From the NCBI RefSeq assembly GCF_026151205.1, contig NC_087076.1, positions 9,526,902 to 9,586,901 on the forward strand: a DNA stretch of 60,000 nucleotides, written 5' to 3'. Position numbers and translations under genes: made by a program. The notes beneath the pieces are model-generated. The model worked only from the letters and a program-made list of their open reading frames with translations. It was not told the DNA's origin and did not search any database. Below are positions 1 through 11,404 of the stretch, piece after piece (the stretch's first letter is position 1; each line of letters opens with the position of its first letter). The DNA comes from Bolinopsis microptera. Its lineage: Eukaryota > Ctenophora > Tentaculata > Lobata > Bolinopsidae.

Positions 1-235
1 AAACACATTTAACACAATGTAATTACCACAAAACCGATCAAAATGGCGCTCGCAAATCTTTGCACGTGCACGTGCGTGTAACAATCCTCGTTACCATGAC
101 ATTGGTTACTATGGCCCTTACTATGCAATCTTTTGCATTTTACGTAATTTGCACGTGGGTGGTCGTAATGATGATATATTCTCTTGTCCACACTTTTCAG
201 CTAGTTTTATGCACAAAATGATCGTTTAGGTAGGT
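1..235 (+). promoter_or_regulatory. Upstream region of left VWA gene with E-box cluster
   Basis: This is the non-coding stretch just before the first ATG of the VIT/VWA gene. It holds two abutting CACGTG palindromes (63-68 and 69-74) and a third at 152-157. The same sites occur before the second gene copy near 54,855 and 54,773. CACGTG is the canonical E-box bound by bHLH factors. Calling it regulatory is inference from position and from its presence in both arms. No convincing TATA box was seen, and the start of transcription is unknown. Confidence 0.35.
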
Positions 236-3200
236 ATGCCGTTCAAGAATACCTACACTACATTTGACGATGTTGAATGTGGGTTAGTCTCCATTCATGA
301 TGGCTTTTGTCTTCCTCTTTATCTCGAGAAATGCCAAGTTTTCGTCGAGGTATGTTCATATCATAATAGCCTTTTCGTTGGTAAAGTTTCCTTATTTACA
401 TTTTCTACTCAATCTTAGATTCTGTACTTATTGTAAAAACCTAACAGTTTTAAATATTGTGCTGAAATCTGCTCTTCGCAGGATTCAGCTAAATAATTTC
501 ATCATTTTCTACAACCTCTAAAACTTTGCTAACTCTACATTTTACCTCAGGTTATAAACCATATTGGACACTACACTATAAAACAGAGCTATGTGAACTT
601 GATGGATGATACACTGGAAGCTACTTACATTTTCCCTATACAAGAAGGCGGTGCTGTACATTATTTCACTGCTGAGAGTAACGGTATGTGAATACATTTG
701 CACTGTGTATTGTACATCGTCTTATACATTTGCACTATGTATTGTACATCGTCTAATACATTTAGACGGTGTATTGTACATCGTCTAATACATTTAGACG
801 GTGTATTGTACATCGTTTAATACATTTGCACTGTGTATTGTACATCGTTTAATACATTTGCACTGTGTATTGTACATCGTTTAATACATTTGCACTGTGT
901 ATTGTACATCGTTTAATACATTTGCACTGTGTATTGTATATCGTCTTCTACATTTAGACTGTGTATTGTAAATCGTCTAATACATTGGCACTGTGTATTG
1001 TACATCGTCTTCTACATTTAGACTGTGTATTGTAAATCGTGTAATACATTTGCACTGTGTATTGTACATCGTCTACTACATTTAGACTGTGTATTGTAGG
1101 GGGGTTGTACGACTAATCTAGCTCATCGGTGTTTTATTAAAAAATATATTAGGATCACTCTCTTTAGAAGATTTGCGTGGCAATCTATAACTGGATAATA
1201 TCTATCATTGATTAGTCACAAAACCTTTCCTTTAAGTGGCTAATATTTATCTCAGGGGTTTTGATTGAGGGAAAAGTGAAAAAGAAGGGTGATAATGCGA
1301 CAGCTTCAGATATTGATGAAGATGATCTGGCTATGGGGGACAACAGAACTGCTTTTCTTTTGACAGAGTTTAAACCTGATCTTTACCAATTAGCTGTGAG
1401 TATTTTCAGTCATCCAACTTACTTTTATCTATTTATATTCGATCAAAAGGTTTCTGGTACACATGATATATATATATGGAACAAGTGAACTCAACTAGCT
1501 GCGACAAGACCTGTCATATGAGTCTTATTATAGAATGTATAATAAATAGTGTTGTAACTTTGATACAATTAAGAATTATATAATTATAGTGCATTTTAAC
1601 GGGTCCGCGATTCAATTTTCTTTAGTCTAGTTAAATCATGCTGACATGCAAGTGCTTATTGATCGTCTTTATTTCATTTTAGAAATTTACTGAATGAAAC
1701 CTCAGTTGGGGGAACTTGCGCCGAACAGTATCACGGTTATTGAGTTGAAATACGTTTGCGAGCTACCAATAGAGAATAACGCGGTGAAGCTCAGCATACC
1801 AAATACAGTTGCTCCACAGTATTCTAGTCCGCCCAATGATTGTGCTGAGAAGACAGCTGCTGATCAGGTATGTTGGTTTTCATGATGTTAACATGCAAAA
1901 CTGTTAAATGTTCAGGAGTGAAGAGCCATTCAACAGCGATTAACAATTTGCTTCCGCTTTTGAGAGGTGAGATATTTCGGCATATTTGTAACGCGCAAGA
2001 ATTATATTTTAATTGTAGAGTGTGCGGCGCGCCAATAATACGGCCAGCATGCATGCTAGTAGGTTCGATTCCAATATGAGTTACTTTCGCTTTTGGTATA
2101 GCCGCACTTTAATTGTGACGATAACTTCCAATTTAGTTGGTAGACCTGGATAAAGCGTTAGATGTGGAGATAACAATGAAAGTTCGCCAAACTGTAGCAT
2201 TTAATACAGAAGCTGACCCGCATGAAATAGAATTTGTCGCCGGAGACGCTGTGGACGAGGATGGTTTTTATTTCAGGTATGTTTCTGAGTCTCTGAGTCT
2301 GTTAATTGCGAATTCTCACTGTCTTGTCCGTCTTTACATTTGCTTCTATCAATTGAAGAGAGTACTCTTAAATAACCTTTATTCAATGAGTAATAAGACC
2401 CTTTCAATTAACTGTATTCAGCACGGGCTCTTTGACTCTGGAGCGCACAGCCTTTGAAGAGGAACAGATAGTATTTGTAAGCACTGTGACAGGGAAATCT
2501 TTCGGTGCCCGGGTAAGAGTTTTAACAGGATAAATTTAAAGATAGATCTGACTGATAAGTCGTATCTGCGAGTGTTCCATTACCGTATAGGTTATCATAT
2601 ATCAGTGTTTGCTGTCGAGAAATGTATTATCATATCATGTGCGCTATTCGTCCCAGATATTGATTGAGGAGACGAGTAAGGGTGAGGTTGCAGCTATGGT
2701 GACACTGGTTCCTGAGTTCCCTGCTGTCGACTATCAGTCTGAGATGATCTTCCTTGTTGACCGGTTTGTTTTACGAAACTGAACTTCTTTTTTTTACTGT
2801 GAGCAAATATATGTGTCTTGAATACTACTATAGATCTACAAATTTCCGTGGTAGATCACGGTCTAAAATACATCGCAGTGTATTGATCTCATGTATATCA
2901 GATCAGGTTCTATGATGGGGCGGAGTATCGAGAAAGCGAAGGAAGCCCTCCACATCTTCCTAGCCTCCCTTCCTTCAGATTGCATGTTTAACATCTGCAG
3001 CTTCAACGCTAGTTTCGATTTCTTGTTTGAGTCAGTTCAGCCGTACAACGACAAAACTCTGGCGGACGCTCGAGCTTACACTGATAACATGAGAGCAGGT
3101 AAATATTGTGGGTAGTTGAACGTTACCCGGGCGGTTACCTGTTATGATGTATCTTTCTCCTCTTGACCGTCAGAAACTATCTCGCCTTAAAAATAACGAC

Positions 3201-6200
3201 AAATTTGGATTTGGGGATGGGGATGAGAGAAAATGTGGTTTAAACCCCCAGTAAATAGTAAATAGTGATCTATTGCAATGTGCATATTGTATATCAATCC
3301 TTATCCAGAGTTGTTGAGGTTGCCTAGGTACTTAATTAATACTTATTGTTTATCGCGTTTGACCGTATTTGAGGATGACGAAATTAACGGTTATAAAATG
3401 ACACCAGAATAATTAGTTTTGGATATACTCATTACTCTACGACCCTATTTTAGGTGGAGGCACAAGGGTTTATGAGCCGTTGGAAACGATCTTCAAACAG
3501 AAAGTTGGGGACGGATGTGAGCGACAGATATTCGTTCTAACTGATGGTCATGTGTCAAGACCATCGGTAAGATCAACTTTTTCAGCTTAATTAATAAACT
3601 GATTACAAAATAGTTATGCGACGAAATGTAGAAATATATGAAGTAGTTTCAACTTTATTTATGACAGGAGTCGGTGGAGATGGTTGGAAAGTACAAAAAG
3701 GAAGGGCGAGTGTTCACTTTGGGTATCGGAGAGGGGGCCTCTAGAGAACTGGTTAACGGTTTGGCTCGAGCTGGTAAAGGTGTTGCACTATTTGTAAGTT
3801 TCTTTAAATTACTTGTCTTCGCACTTGATTATCTTGATAAGGATTGATATGACATTTTGATTAGTTTTGGGTCCACACTGGTTATATCACGGCTAAACAA
3901 ATCAACTTGAAATTCGTCAAGTAGTGATTGTCATTAGGTATTCAGAATAATTCGTTACCCAAGCCTCTTTTTCTCTTTGATTTTAAATTTCCCAAAACAT
4001 TTCTTAAAAGCACGGCGGATTGATTATTGCTTGTGCCAGGTCACCTTAGCTGAAGATTTGAAAGACAAAGTTCTAGATTTACTGAGTCGGTCTCTCCTTC
4101 CTGGTCTGTCCAACATTACCTTCGATTGGTTATCTGACATGAAACCTCAGAAGAGCATTCTTTCTATCTTCAAGTGAGAACTATTTAATTCAGGGTAGCT
4201 TAGAGTTAACGCTTTAACGGTTGGGGACCGATTGGAAATCCGGTCCGGTTCGGTGTTGGGAATATTTGCGGGGGAAATCCGGTTCGGATACCCAATTATT
4301 GTTTTTTAGTTTTTCGTCCAGTCTAGTAATGAAGAAGGCGATCAGGTAAGTTCTTACAACAAATGCTTATGATTCAATAAAGTGATGTGAGTATATTTAC
4401 TCGCTAGTTCGTTAATTATGGGCTTCTCCTAACGGGAAGGTTAATGTTATCTTACGATTCTTCAGCGTCTGTATCGATTGGTTTACGTATGTAGTAGTAT
4501 TTATTGCCTAGTGGCGATTTTTTACCGAAAACAACACGTAAGTGTGCCGCCAATGCGTCTTACACCAGCTATAACTATGGACATGTGTACACTTCATTTA
4601 ACTCTATCTTTATTCTTTGTAAAGGCTTATTCAGAGGTAAACCTTACGTTCTCCACAGGACAGGAAATCCAGACGTAGGAACTGTGATGAGTCTAGGAGA
4701 GAAATCCGCCCCCAATCCCATTCCTCACGGCTTTTCATCTCAGCTGTCTATCGTATATCAGAGTTTGGAGTTTGGAAACCTGCCTGTGGGCCTCCGCATA
4801 TCTGGAACTGGTCAGAGTTATTATTATAATTTTGATTTTTCCACTTTGGTATTTGACGTTTTGGTTTCGTTGTCAGCTTGGTATTCTTTGGCCGCTGAGA
4901 CTTATGTATACTATAGATATTGTTCGTTGAAGTCCACAAATATTATTATCACTTCGAGATGGCCAGGCCTACTCTCATGCTGTCTATATGTGATGATTAA
5001 CTCTGAAAAACTAGGGACAACTGGGGAATGATCCCAGAACCTCGAGATTTCGCGTCTCTTGCTCTACCAATTGAGCTACTGACCCTGATTCTCAGAGCGA
5101 AATCACCACTCATATACAGCACAATTTCATGCTTTGTGTGGAATATAATTTTATCAGTTATTTAGAATATATATTCGCATTTATCCACACTATATTTACA
5201 TTACAAATATTGTACAATATTGATACCGCAGGTCCAAATGGGGATGTTATGCTTGTGGTCAACCTCGACACTACTAAAGTTATGAAGAGCGAATTACTCC
5301 ATAAACTCATGGCCAGAAGGATGGTCAAAATGGTACGGTTAAACCCTGAATTTCTTTTGTTATTCTGGGTTGATTTACAGACAGGAACCAGTTTAACTGG
5401 AAATTAATTGTGAAAGTCCGGAATTCTTCTTGGCTGTTCCAAATTTGGACGGGATTAGTATTCGCTTTATTGTGTATAGTAGTTTAAGATGATTTAGATC
5501 ACACTACCAAAATATAATCCGTGCGGACTGCGGCGTGCAATGCCGCTGTATTTTTCATTTCGTTATTATTTGTACATGCCCACAGTTAGAGGAGGACGAT
5601 TCAATGTCAAACGACGCGCACGTGCAGACTAGAATGACGAACCTGGGAACCAACTATAACATCACCAATAAGTGGTGCTCCAGTGTCTCCACTGGTTAGT
5701 ATAAGAGTGTGCTGTGTGTTTGGGTAATGGGTACCTCTATGTATCTCTATTTGGTAGTTCTAAGTATGGCACCCACGACATATATAATATGTTTCTTTTT
5801 TATTCTGGGACCATAAAACCTGGCCCTATTCGAAGTTCGGCCTGTCTACTCATCTCATTGGTATTTTTAATGTTTTTCTAACATATCATCAGGTCAGTTT
5901 GGAACCGCTGTTAAACGAGCACCAGTGGCAGATGAAGCGAGTGGTGCATCTTTAGGGGAAGCCAGCTTCATGGCCGCACCTCCGGGAATGGGTTGGTGTA
6001 TTTGTCATTTTAACAGCAGAGACATTTTCTTTAGTTTTGATTCATAGCATTTGGTAATATTATTATTAGCGAGGAACTTACTTTGGTCAGATAGCATGTT
6101 TGCTTGTATCAGCCTGTATATATGCAAATCTGCAATTTGAAATACATTATAAATATTCAATTTGTCTCTTTTTTCAGTGAAGTCGTCCCCTAACTTGGGC

Positions 6201-9200
6201 TACAAGAAAAAGGGGGGATTGTTTGGCGGTGCAGTAAAAGGAAACAAACAATTTAAACGAAGTGTTGGGTCTGCACCTTCGTTTGATGCCCCGCAGAACA
6301 GGTCCCAAGTTTCCAACACACGGTGGGCCAAGAGCAAGATGATGAGCTCCCCATCATCTGCACCCCAAATAAGTCAGAAGACTAAAATGGTAAATCGATT
6401 TATGACTCAGAGTGCTGCACCGCAGGCTGCTAATCAGAGTGCTCCACGCGGTGCACCGCTGGCTGATTGTGCGCGGATCTCTGGTGGTTCAAGCCTCTCT
6501 TCTGAAGACGACGACGCAGACGCGAGTCTGATATACGTTCCACCAGCTAACATAGGTGTGTAAGACGGTCAGGTGACATGTTTAGTTGTTTCTAACTCGT
6601 CTGTTGGTGATAAAAATAAAATGAACGTTGCAACGAATATCGAACCTATTGATTATAATAACGATATTGTAAATGTACGTGTGTAATCTGTATAAGCGAA
6701 AGCAGGTGTCCTCTTTCTAGGTTGGCGACGAGTCTTTATATTTACTCATTTTATTCCCAGGCAAAGTGAGAGATGAGATGCTGATGGGATTCACTGTCCT
6801 ACAAAAAACAGACGGTTCCTTCTCCTTCGGGCCTGCTTTTGTTAAAGACCTCAACATGAAAGATGCAGATGTGGATACAGGCTCTACACAACTGGGTACA
6901 ATGTTATTGAGAAGGTGGCCGTTTGAGCCATCTCGGACTTAGCCTCGTTCATTACAATAATTGATCGGCATTCGTAGCAGCGTTTATTGTCATTATTTAG
7001 TTACAAATTTAGTCACAAAAGCTGATAAGGGTGGTGCCACCATAATTGTTGACCCTGATGTTTTGAGAAAGAGATCAGTTGACAAACTAAGCAACCCTTC
7101 CCTGTACAAAAAACTTGACTACGACCCTACCAAAGCCTTGCACAAAGAACTGGTCAACCTATGGATTGACGGAAAGACAAGAGGGTTGATTCCTGCAAAG
7201 ACAGCTAAGAGTATCATGGGTATATCGAATGAACTCGAAGCTGACCAATCAGGACCAACAAACGCTCAAAGCACTTTACCGCATTTCAAACCAGGAAAGC
7301 CTTACTTCTACCCTTGCTTGAAAATTCACAAGCTTAAGAAAGATGATTTGAAACCTGGTGTTGAGCCACCCGCAAGGCTTATTACAGCACTCCAAGAGGG
7401 AGTTACAAGACGTTCAGATGTTTACCTTGCTGACACATTTTTACGCTCATTGGAACGCGAATTTTGTGGGGATCTACTTATCGACTCTGGAGATGCACTT
7501 AACTGGTTAGACGGCATCAACAGTTCATTTGATCACAATACTAAACGCCGGCTCAGAAGCTTTGCTTTTGACTACAAGGCATTATATGATTCTCTTAAAC
7601 CCGATTTGGCAATGGAAGCCCTAACTGTTGCTATGACTGAATGTCGAACGGAATGGAGTGAGGAGTTCAAACAATGGATCCTTGCCCTCGTAGACCTCAG
7701 CTTCAGAGCTTCTATTGGCCAATTTGAAGGTGATTGGTACCAACAACTAGTCGGAATACCAACGGGAGGAAGCCTCTGTGTACAAATTGCGAATATAGCA
7801 GTTTACTACTACATGAGAAAAGTAGTATATTCTGATGAACACTTGATGAAAAACGTGTCAACAGTAAAGAGATACATAGACGATGGAGCGGGTTTTTTTG
7901 ATGGAACAAAAAGACAGTTTTCAGAATTTATCTCTAATGTCAACTCGAGACTCAGTAGTGTAGGTCTTAATATAGATGAGTTCAGCATCGAAGACCCTGG
8001 AGGATTTACTTGTTTCCTCGACATACAATTTACATTTGACGTCGATGGAAACCTCCAGACTGACCTGTATGTAAAGGAAACTGATTCTAGGTCTTATCTA
8101 TACTTTGGATCCACCCACCCTAACCATGTCTACAGCAGCATCATCTATTCCCAATGTCTCCGTCTCCGCCGTATCATCAATGACAATGATAGGTTAGCCC
8201 TAAGAATCGACGAGCTGAAAGAGTGCTTTTCGAACTCAAACTATCCGAAAAAGATGATCAACAACATCTCTTCGAAGGTGAAAACATTCGAACGCAGGCT
8301 CCCCACCTGCAGGGACACCTCGAACAGTTCTATATTGCTCCCTGTGTCCCCTGATAACACAATACGTGTTATCTCCACCTTCGGAGGTGACGCGGCACTG
8401 ATAGACGTAATTGAAAAGTTTGAGTCCACCATAGAGACTTCTCCGAGTTTGTCGTCTACCTCTAACACCGACACGACAAGTACAACGGAGACCTCCAACC
8501 AGGATAGAAACACCGGCAAAAGACTATTCAGTTATGTTAAAAGATCAGGCGCATCTTTGCGGAGAAGACTCCTCAACCCACAATTGCACGCAGAGGATAA
8601 CACTGTAACAAAAACAGAACCTTGCCATCAAAGAAATTGTAAGTGTTGTGCAATGATAGGAAGTGAAAAGTGTTATTGTATTAATGGAGTCAAGATAAGA
8701 CAAGCTCCAGGGACCTGTTCTAGCTACAACATAGTCTATATATTCATTTGTAAATTATGTCCATCTCCTTTCTGCTATGTTGGACGTACCATTAGGACTT
8801 TGCATGAAAGAGTAACCGAACATAGAGCTAACTATTATAAATTATTGAAAGACCCTTCCTTAAAACATAGTGATGATTTTTTATCTGATGATAGTGACAC
8901 TTACAGTTTAGCAGCTCACCTAATAGACTCACATAACCTTTCCAATAGACCTGATTTTGATGCTTCTTATAATGTTTTTATCCTAAAGAATTCTAGTCCT
9001 AGTAATTTAGAAGTTAACGAACATCTACTTATACAAAAACTCAGAACTTTGAAACCATATGGTATTAATTCATGTGATCCTTTTGGTATGCCACTTTTAT
9101 TTGAAAATAAAACTTTTGATAATGGTCCTTAAATTATTTCACCCTTAATGCAGGGACTAGTATATTTTTTCCGACTAGTTGGGGCCTCACAACCCCCCAT

Positions 9201-9976
9201 ACCCGAGTGCTTCCCATTCCATTTTTGAGAGTTTGGCTTCTTTTTACAGCTAACATCCTTTAGTTCAAATTAAAATTTTCTGATATAATTGGAGTATTAA
9301 CCCTTATCTTTATTAGGTACTGAAGATGTCCGAAAATGTTTTACCAATGATGTTATAAAGATTTTGTTGGAATTTTTAAACTCATTCGTTGTCTGACTGT
9401 GGGAACTATTGATTCTTGAAATATTTAATTAACCACTAAATAAATGCCAGGTATAAGTAAAGAGCTTCTATTGACCCTGATCGTAGTGATTTATCTTCGG
9501 TCTGCCATGGCTAGTAGGAAGAGCTCTTGGAGTCGGATCGGGGAGAAAGCAGACGGGTTTATCGCAGCTAACATTGGGGAAACTGGTCAGTTTTAACTAG
9601 AATCAAATGATTGGCGGGTTTATTAAATATTTAACTACTACTACTACTAATACTACTACTACTACGATTAGTATAAACTAATTGTTAATTAATTAATTGA
9701 TAATTTCTCACCTGTTGGTTAATCAATTAACAAAATGTTCGTGTTTTTAAGGGATCTGCTTAACCTAGTGATTTAAATTACGCCTCATACGCAACATCAA
9801 CATGTGGCGTAACGTTAATCGCGATTATATGTAACATTTCAAAATGTTCTTTAACATACAATTACAACATTTCAGACCTTTCTAAATTGGAGTTCGAAGT
9901 TCAGAGATTTATGGATAGATTTGTTAAGCAGGGACGTAGCAGCGTTCTCTTCAAAGGGTACAAGCAGAGAAAGTAA
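236..9976 (+). CDS. VIT and VWA domain protein, VWA5A-like (left copy, 21 exons)
   Basis: Exons read by eye with GT-AG borders and matching phases: 236-349, 551-683, 1256-1395, 1706-1867, 2137-2276, 2422-2512, 2657-2763, 2902-3098, 3454-3566, 3668-3793, 4040-4173, 4327-4345, 4498-4537, 4625-4810, 5232-5332, 5586-5694, 5893-5991, 6178-6555, 6761-6895, 9451-9585, 9876-9976. They sum to 2,760 nt, or 919 residues ending in TAA. Residues about 10-140 match the VIT domain of VWA5A/inter-alpha-trypsin inhibitor heavy chains (a CGLVS start, then an ELAPNS..VIELKYV block). Residues about 288-460 are a VWA domain with a complete MIDAS metal site: D295-x-S297-x-S299, T365 and D392 in LTDG. A conserved HKLMARRMV segment and a WA-family C-terminal tail follow. 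Residues about 671-796, from a single 378-nt exon, are Ser/Ala/Gln-rich. No signal peptide or membrane segment is evident, so a cytosolic protein like VWA5A is likely; metal-dependent protein binding is inferred from the family. Exons 12 and 13 are the weakest calls. The last-but-one intron carries a Penelope-like insertion. Confidence 0.88.
690..1097. repeat. 32-bp minisatellite in intron 2
   Basis: About 12.7 tandem copies of a 32-bp unit with core TGTATTGTACATCGT and a TACATTTGCACTG or TACATTTAGACTG variant. It lies in the second intron of the left VWA gene. The array has the same length and the same order of variants in the right arm (53,833-54,240). Confidence 0.9.
4945..5211 (-). mobile_element. 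tRNA-derived SINE-like insertion, left arm only
   Basis: A 267-bp insertion (counting one target copy) in the intron after exon 14, absent from the matching intron of the right arm. It is bracketed by the 9-bp direct repeat ACAAATATT (4936-4944 and 5203-5211), present once at the empty site. The - strand holds a tRNA-like block (5013-5086) with an A-box-like TAGCTCAATTGG and a degenerate B-box, as in Pol III SINEs. On the - strand the body ends with an ATAATAAT-like tail. The family is not recognised. Confidence 0.75.
5013..5086 (-). tRNA. tRNA-like head of a SINE, not a functional tRNA
   Basis: About 74 nt fold roughly as a cloverleaf: acceptor AGGGTCA with TGTCCCT (one mismatch), D-stem AGCTC/GAGC, an imperfect anticodon stem and T-stem CTGGG/CCCAG. 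Position 33 is G instead of the near-universal U, and the T-loop lacks TTC. With the target-site duplication around the larger insert, it is best read as the promoter part of a SINE. Confidence 0.55.
7009..9132 (+). CDS. Penelope-type reverse transcriptase with GIY-YIG endonuclease (5'-truncated)
   Basis: A single open frame, open from 6961; the first 16 codons are host intron, so the element contributes about 707 residues. Positions counted from 6961: an ADKGGAT block at the N-edge; LKIHK and PPARLI; RT motif A in FDYKALYD (~203); GIPTGG (~265); the catalytic YIDD at 305-308; FLDIQF; and the HPNHVYSSIIYSQCLRLRR block typical of Penelope RTs. A Cys-rich linker (CHQRNCKCC, ~555) leads into a GIY-YIG nuclease: VYIFIC (~590), CYVGRT (~605), Arg in HERVTEHR, Glu in NEHLLIQ and a terminal GINSCD. 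This order (RT, zinc-like linker, GIY-YIG) is diagnostic of endonuclease-bearing Penelope-like elements. All catalytic residues look intact, but no start codon of its own and no 5' region remain, so it probably cannot move by itself. TAA at 9130-9132. Confidence 0.93.
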   Translation, partial: LVTKADKGGATIIVDPDVLRKRSVDKLSNPSLYKKLDYDPTKALHKELVNLWIDGKTRGLIPAKTAKSIMGISNELEADQSGPTNAQSTLPHFKPGKPYFYPCLKIHKLKKDDLKPGVEPPARLITALQEGVTRRSDVYLADTFLRSLEREFCGDLLIDSGDALNWLDGINSSFDHNTKRRLRSFAFDYKALYDSLKPDLAMEALTVAMTECRTEWSEEFKQWILALVDLSFRASIGQFEGDWYQQLVGIPTGGSLCVQIANIAVYYYMRKVVYSDEHLMKNVSTVKRYIDDGAGFFDGTKRQFSEFISNVNSRLSSVGLNIDEFSIEDPGGFTCFLDIQFTFDVDGNLQTDLYVKETDSRSYLYFGSTHPNHVYSSIIYSQCLRLRRIINDNDRLALRIDELKECFSNSNYPKKMINNISSKVKTFERRLPTCRDTSNSSILLPVSPDNTIRVISTFGGDAALIDVIEKFESTIETSPSLSSTSNTDTTSTTETSNQDRNTGKRLFSYVKRSGASLRRRLLNPQLHAEDNTVTKTEPCHQRNCKCCAMIGSEKCYCINGVKIRQAPGTCSSYNIVYIFICKLCPSPFCYVGRTIRTLHERVTEHRANYYKLLKDPSLKHSDDFLSDDSDTYSLAAHLIDSHNLSNRPDFDASYNVFILKNSSPSNLEVNEHLLIQKLRTLKPYGINSCDPFGMPLLFENKTFDNGP
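7009..9418 (+). mobile_element. Penelope-like retroelement, 5'-truncated, in intron 19
   Basis: A 2,410-bp insertion present only in the left arm. The right arm (around 48,205-48,245) keeps the empty site. Comparison puts the edges at 7009 and 9418, with the 4-bp overlap AAAT on both sides (7005-7008 and 9419-9422), i.e. a short target duplication or microhomology. The coding frame enters already inside the RT region, so the copy is 5'-truncated. The 3' part (9133-9418) is non-coding, with a CTAG/CCGACTAGTTGG motif. An intact frame together with an empty paralogous site indicates a recent insertion. Confidence 0.88.
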
Positions 9977-10669
9977 AGAAAGAAATAGCTTCTAAAGTTT
10001 ATTCACTGAAGATATGTGTACAACAGGGTGTTCATAGCGTTGTCAAACACAATCGATGAAACCTTTGCTATGATCGGATCACATTTTTTAATAGGTTCAT
10101 TTATAAATTGAATTTATGTAGTTTTAAGACGGACTATCATTGTAGCTTGAACAGTTGAACTTTTCATCGCCATATTCCCACACTTATTAGTTTGTGATGT
10201 TTATATTACGATTTTCTTTTGTTTCAATGTTGAAGTAATAGTTTTGAATATTGTTTACGTTACTTTTGCTTGTTTTTAATTGTAAATTTCTTACAATAAG
10301 TTGTTTGTTTAGACTTTTAAGATTAGACTTATATATATTAATTAATTGACAGAAACATATTGTAATTTAGTTAGAGGTTAACGTTATAAAACTAAAAGTA
10401 TAAAGATTATGCTGTCGTTAAATGGCTAGGCTGTGTTGTACTTGATTGACGATGTCAACCCTTCCAGATTGTTGCTCTGCATCGCAGAGCAACGATCTCG
10501 TCGATGCGAAGCAAGAATGATAGTTTGCGCGGCGCGTCGAAGTGGCGTCCTCCAAGTGTTATTATTAATTGTACTTGTTTGTTACGATTATTGTTGATTT
10601 CGTTTGAGAATGTTCTTTGAATTAGAAATTTATTTCCGAATAGTAGATTTGTTTCACTCAATTTATCCG
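9977..10669. other. 3' flank of left VWA gene, no gene seen
   Basis: AT-rich downstream sequence, presumably 3' UTR and intergenic DNA, collinear with 47,014-47,661 of the right arm. The left arm has a small extra block near 10,475-10,500 containing TTGCTCTGCATCGCAGAGCAA, a short perfect hairpin that is reduced in the right arm. No frame holds in both arms. Confidence 0.6.
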
Positions 10670-10672
10670 TTA

Positions 10673-10844
10673 GGGTTCGTTCACATATTATTTCGTTAAA
10701 TCACTTTTTGAAAAAGGTTTACCCCCGCCCCCCCCCCCCCCTAATATAATCACATTTAAATTAAACATAGCTATTGTGTCAAAATTACATTAGCAGAAAC
10801 CCCCTACTCCTCGGCTGATAACGTAATATGTGAACGATCACCCC
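10673..10844. mobile_element. Short TIR MITE with TTA target duplication (left copy)
   Basis: A 172-bp element starting GGGTTCGTTCACATATTA and ending with the inverted TAATATGTGAACGATCACCCC, flanked by TTA (10670-10672 and 10845-10847). A 3-bp TTA/TAA target duplication and G-rich termini fit a PIF/Harbinger-type MITE. The interior carries a C tract at about 10,723-10,741. It is shared with the right arm (46856-47010), so it predates the arm duplication. Confidence 0.7.
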
Positions 10845-11375
10845 TTATTGCTTATACTGAATTAAAAGCTATTCAAAAGAGAAGTTCAAGACTAAAAATA
10901 TCAGATTAAACTGTAAAAGTTGGATACAATAAGCTCAATTCCTAATATAATATAAATACGTACGCTCTGAAACGGTTTGAAATTATCAAATTGTTGGTTC
11001 CACGTTTGACGTGCCAAAATGCAAAATGGTGAGTTAAGATTCTAATTGATTTCGAAACTGTGTTCGATCTTTAACACTGACGAAATTCCTATCATGTTTC
11101 TGAAGAGTTGCCAATTTCTTTCTGCATCGGAGTTTATATAATCAATATGTTATATGTTTTTGGAGATGTGATCAACAAGATACGAGTGAGACCGGCTATA
11201 TATCATTTATCACTGAAAAGGTCAGTAATTCTGACTGTTCTTCACTTCTCTTCATCTCTCTTCGATCACTTCTACAGACTACAAGCAACTATATGACTAT
11301 AATTCTCGTGACACAAATCATGCTAACACGACACACCTCCAATTATTTATGTGTATACCCAGTGGGGTCAACTTC

Positions 11376-11404
11376 TGACGTCATCATCAGATATCGTGAC
11401 GTCA
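11376..11404. promoter_or_regulatory. Pair of CRE-like palindromes (left arm)
   Basis: Two exact TGACGTCA octamers, the consensus CREB/ATF site, lie 13 bp apart. The right arm has three in the matching stretch (46309-46355). No gene start is obvious nearby, so a regulatory role is speculative. Confidence 0.3.

Noticed and set aside
690-1097. CRISPR-like array
   Set aside because: Repeats are directly adjacent with no unique spacers, in an intron of a eukaryotic gene: a minisatellite.
4504-5031. 175-codon frame as a separate gene
   Set aside because: It is exons 13-14 of the VWA gene read through the introns between and after them into the SINE.
5013-5086. Functional tRNA gene
   Set aside because: G at position 33, a defective T-loop and imperfect stems, and it lies inside a 267-bp insertion with a target duplication.
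6896-6942. Stop codon TAG at 6942 as the end of the VWA gene
   Set aside because: A GT donor at 6896 and an in-phase exon at 9451 restore the family's C-terminal tail; both arms have the same arrangement.
11019-11035. ATG plus splice donor (ATGCAAAATGGTGAGT) as a first exon
   Set aside because: The right arm has ATACAAAATGG in place of the ATG, and no second exon was found.
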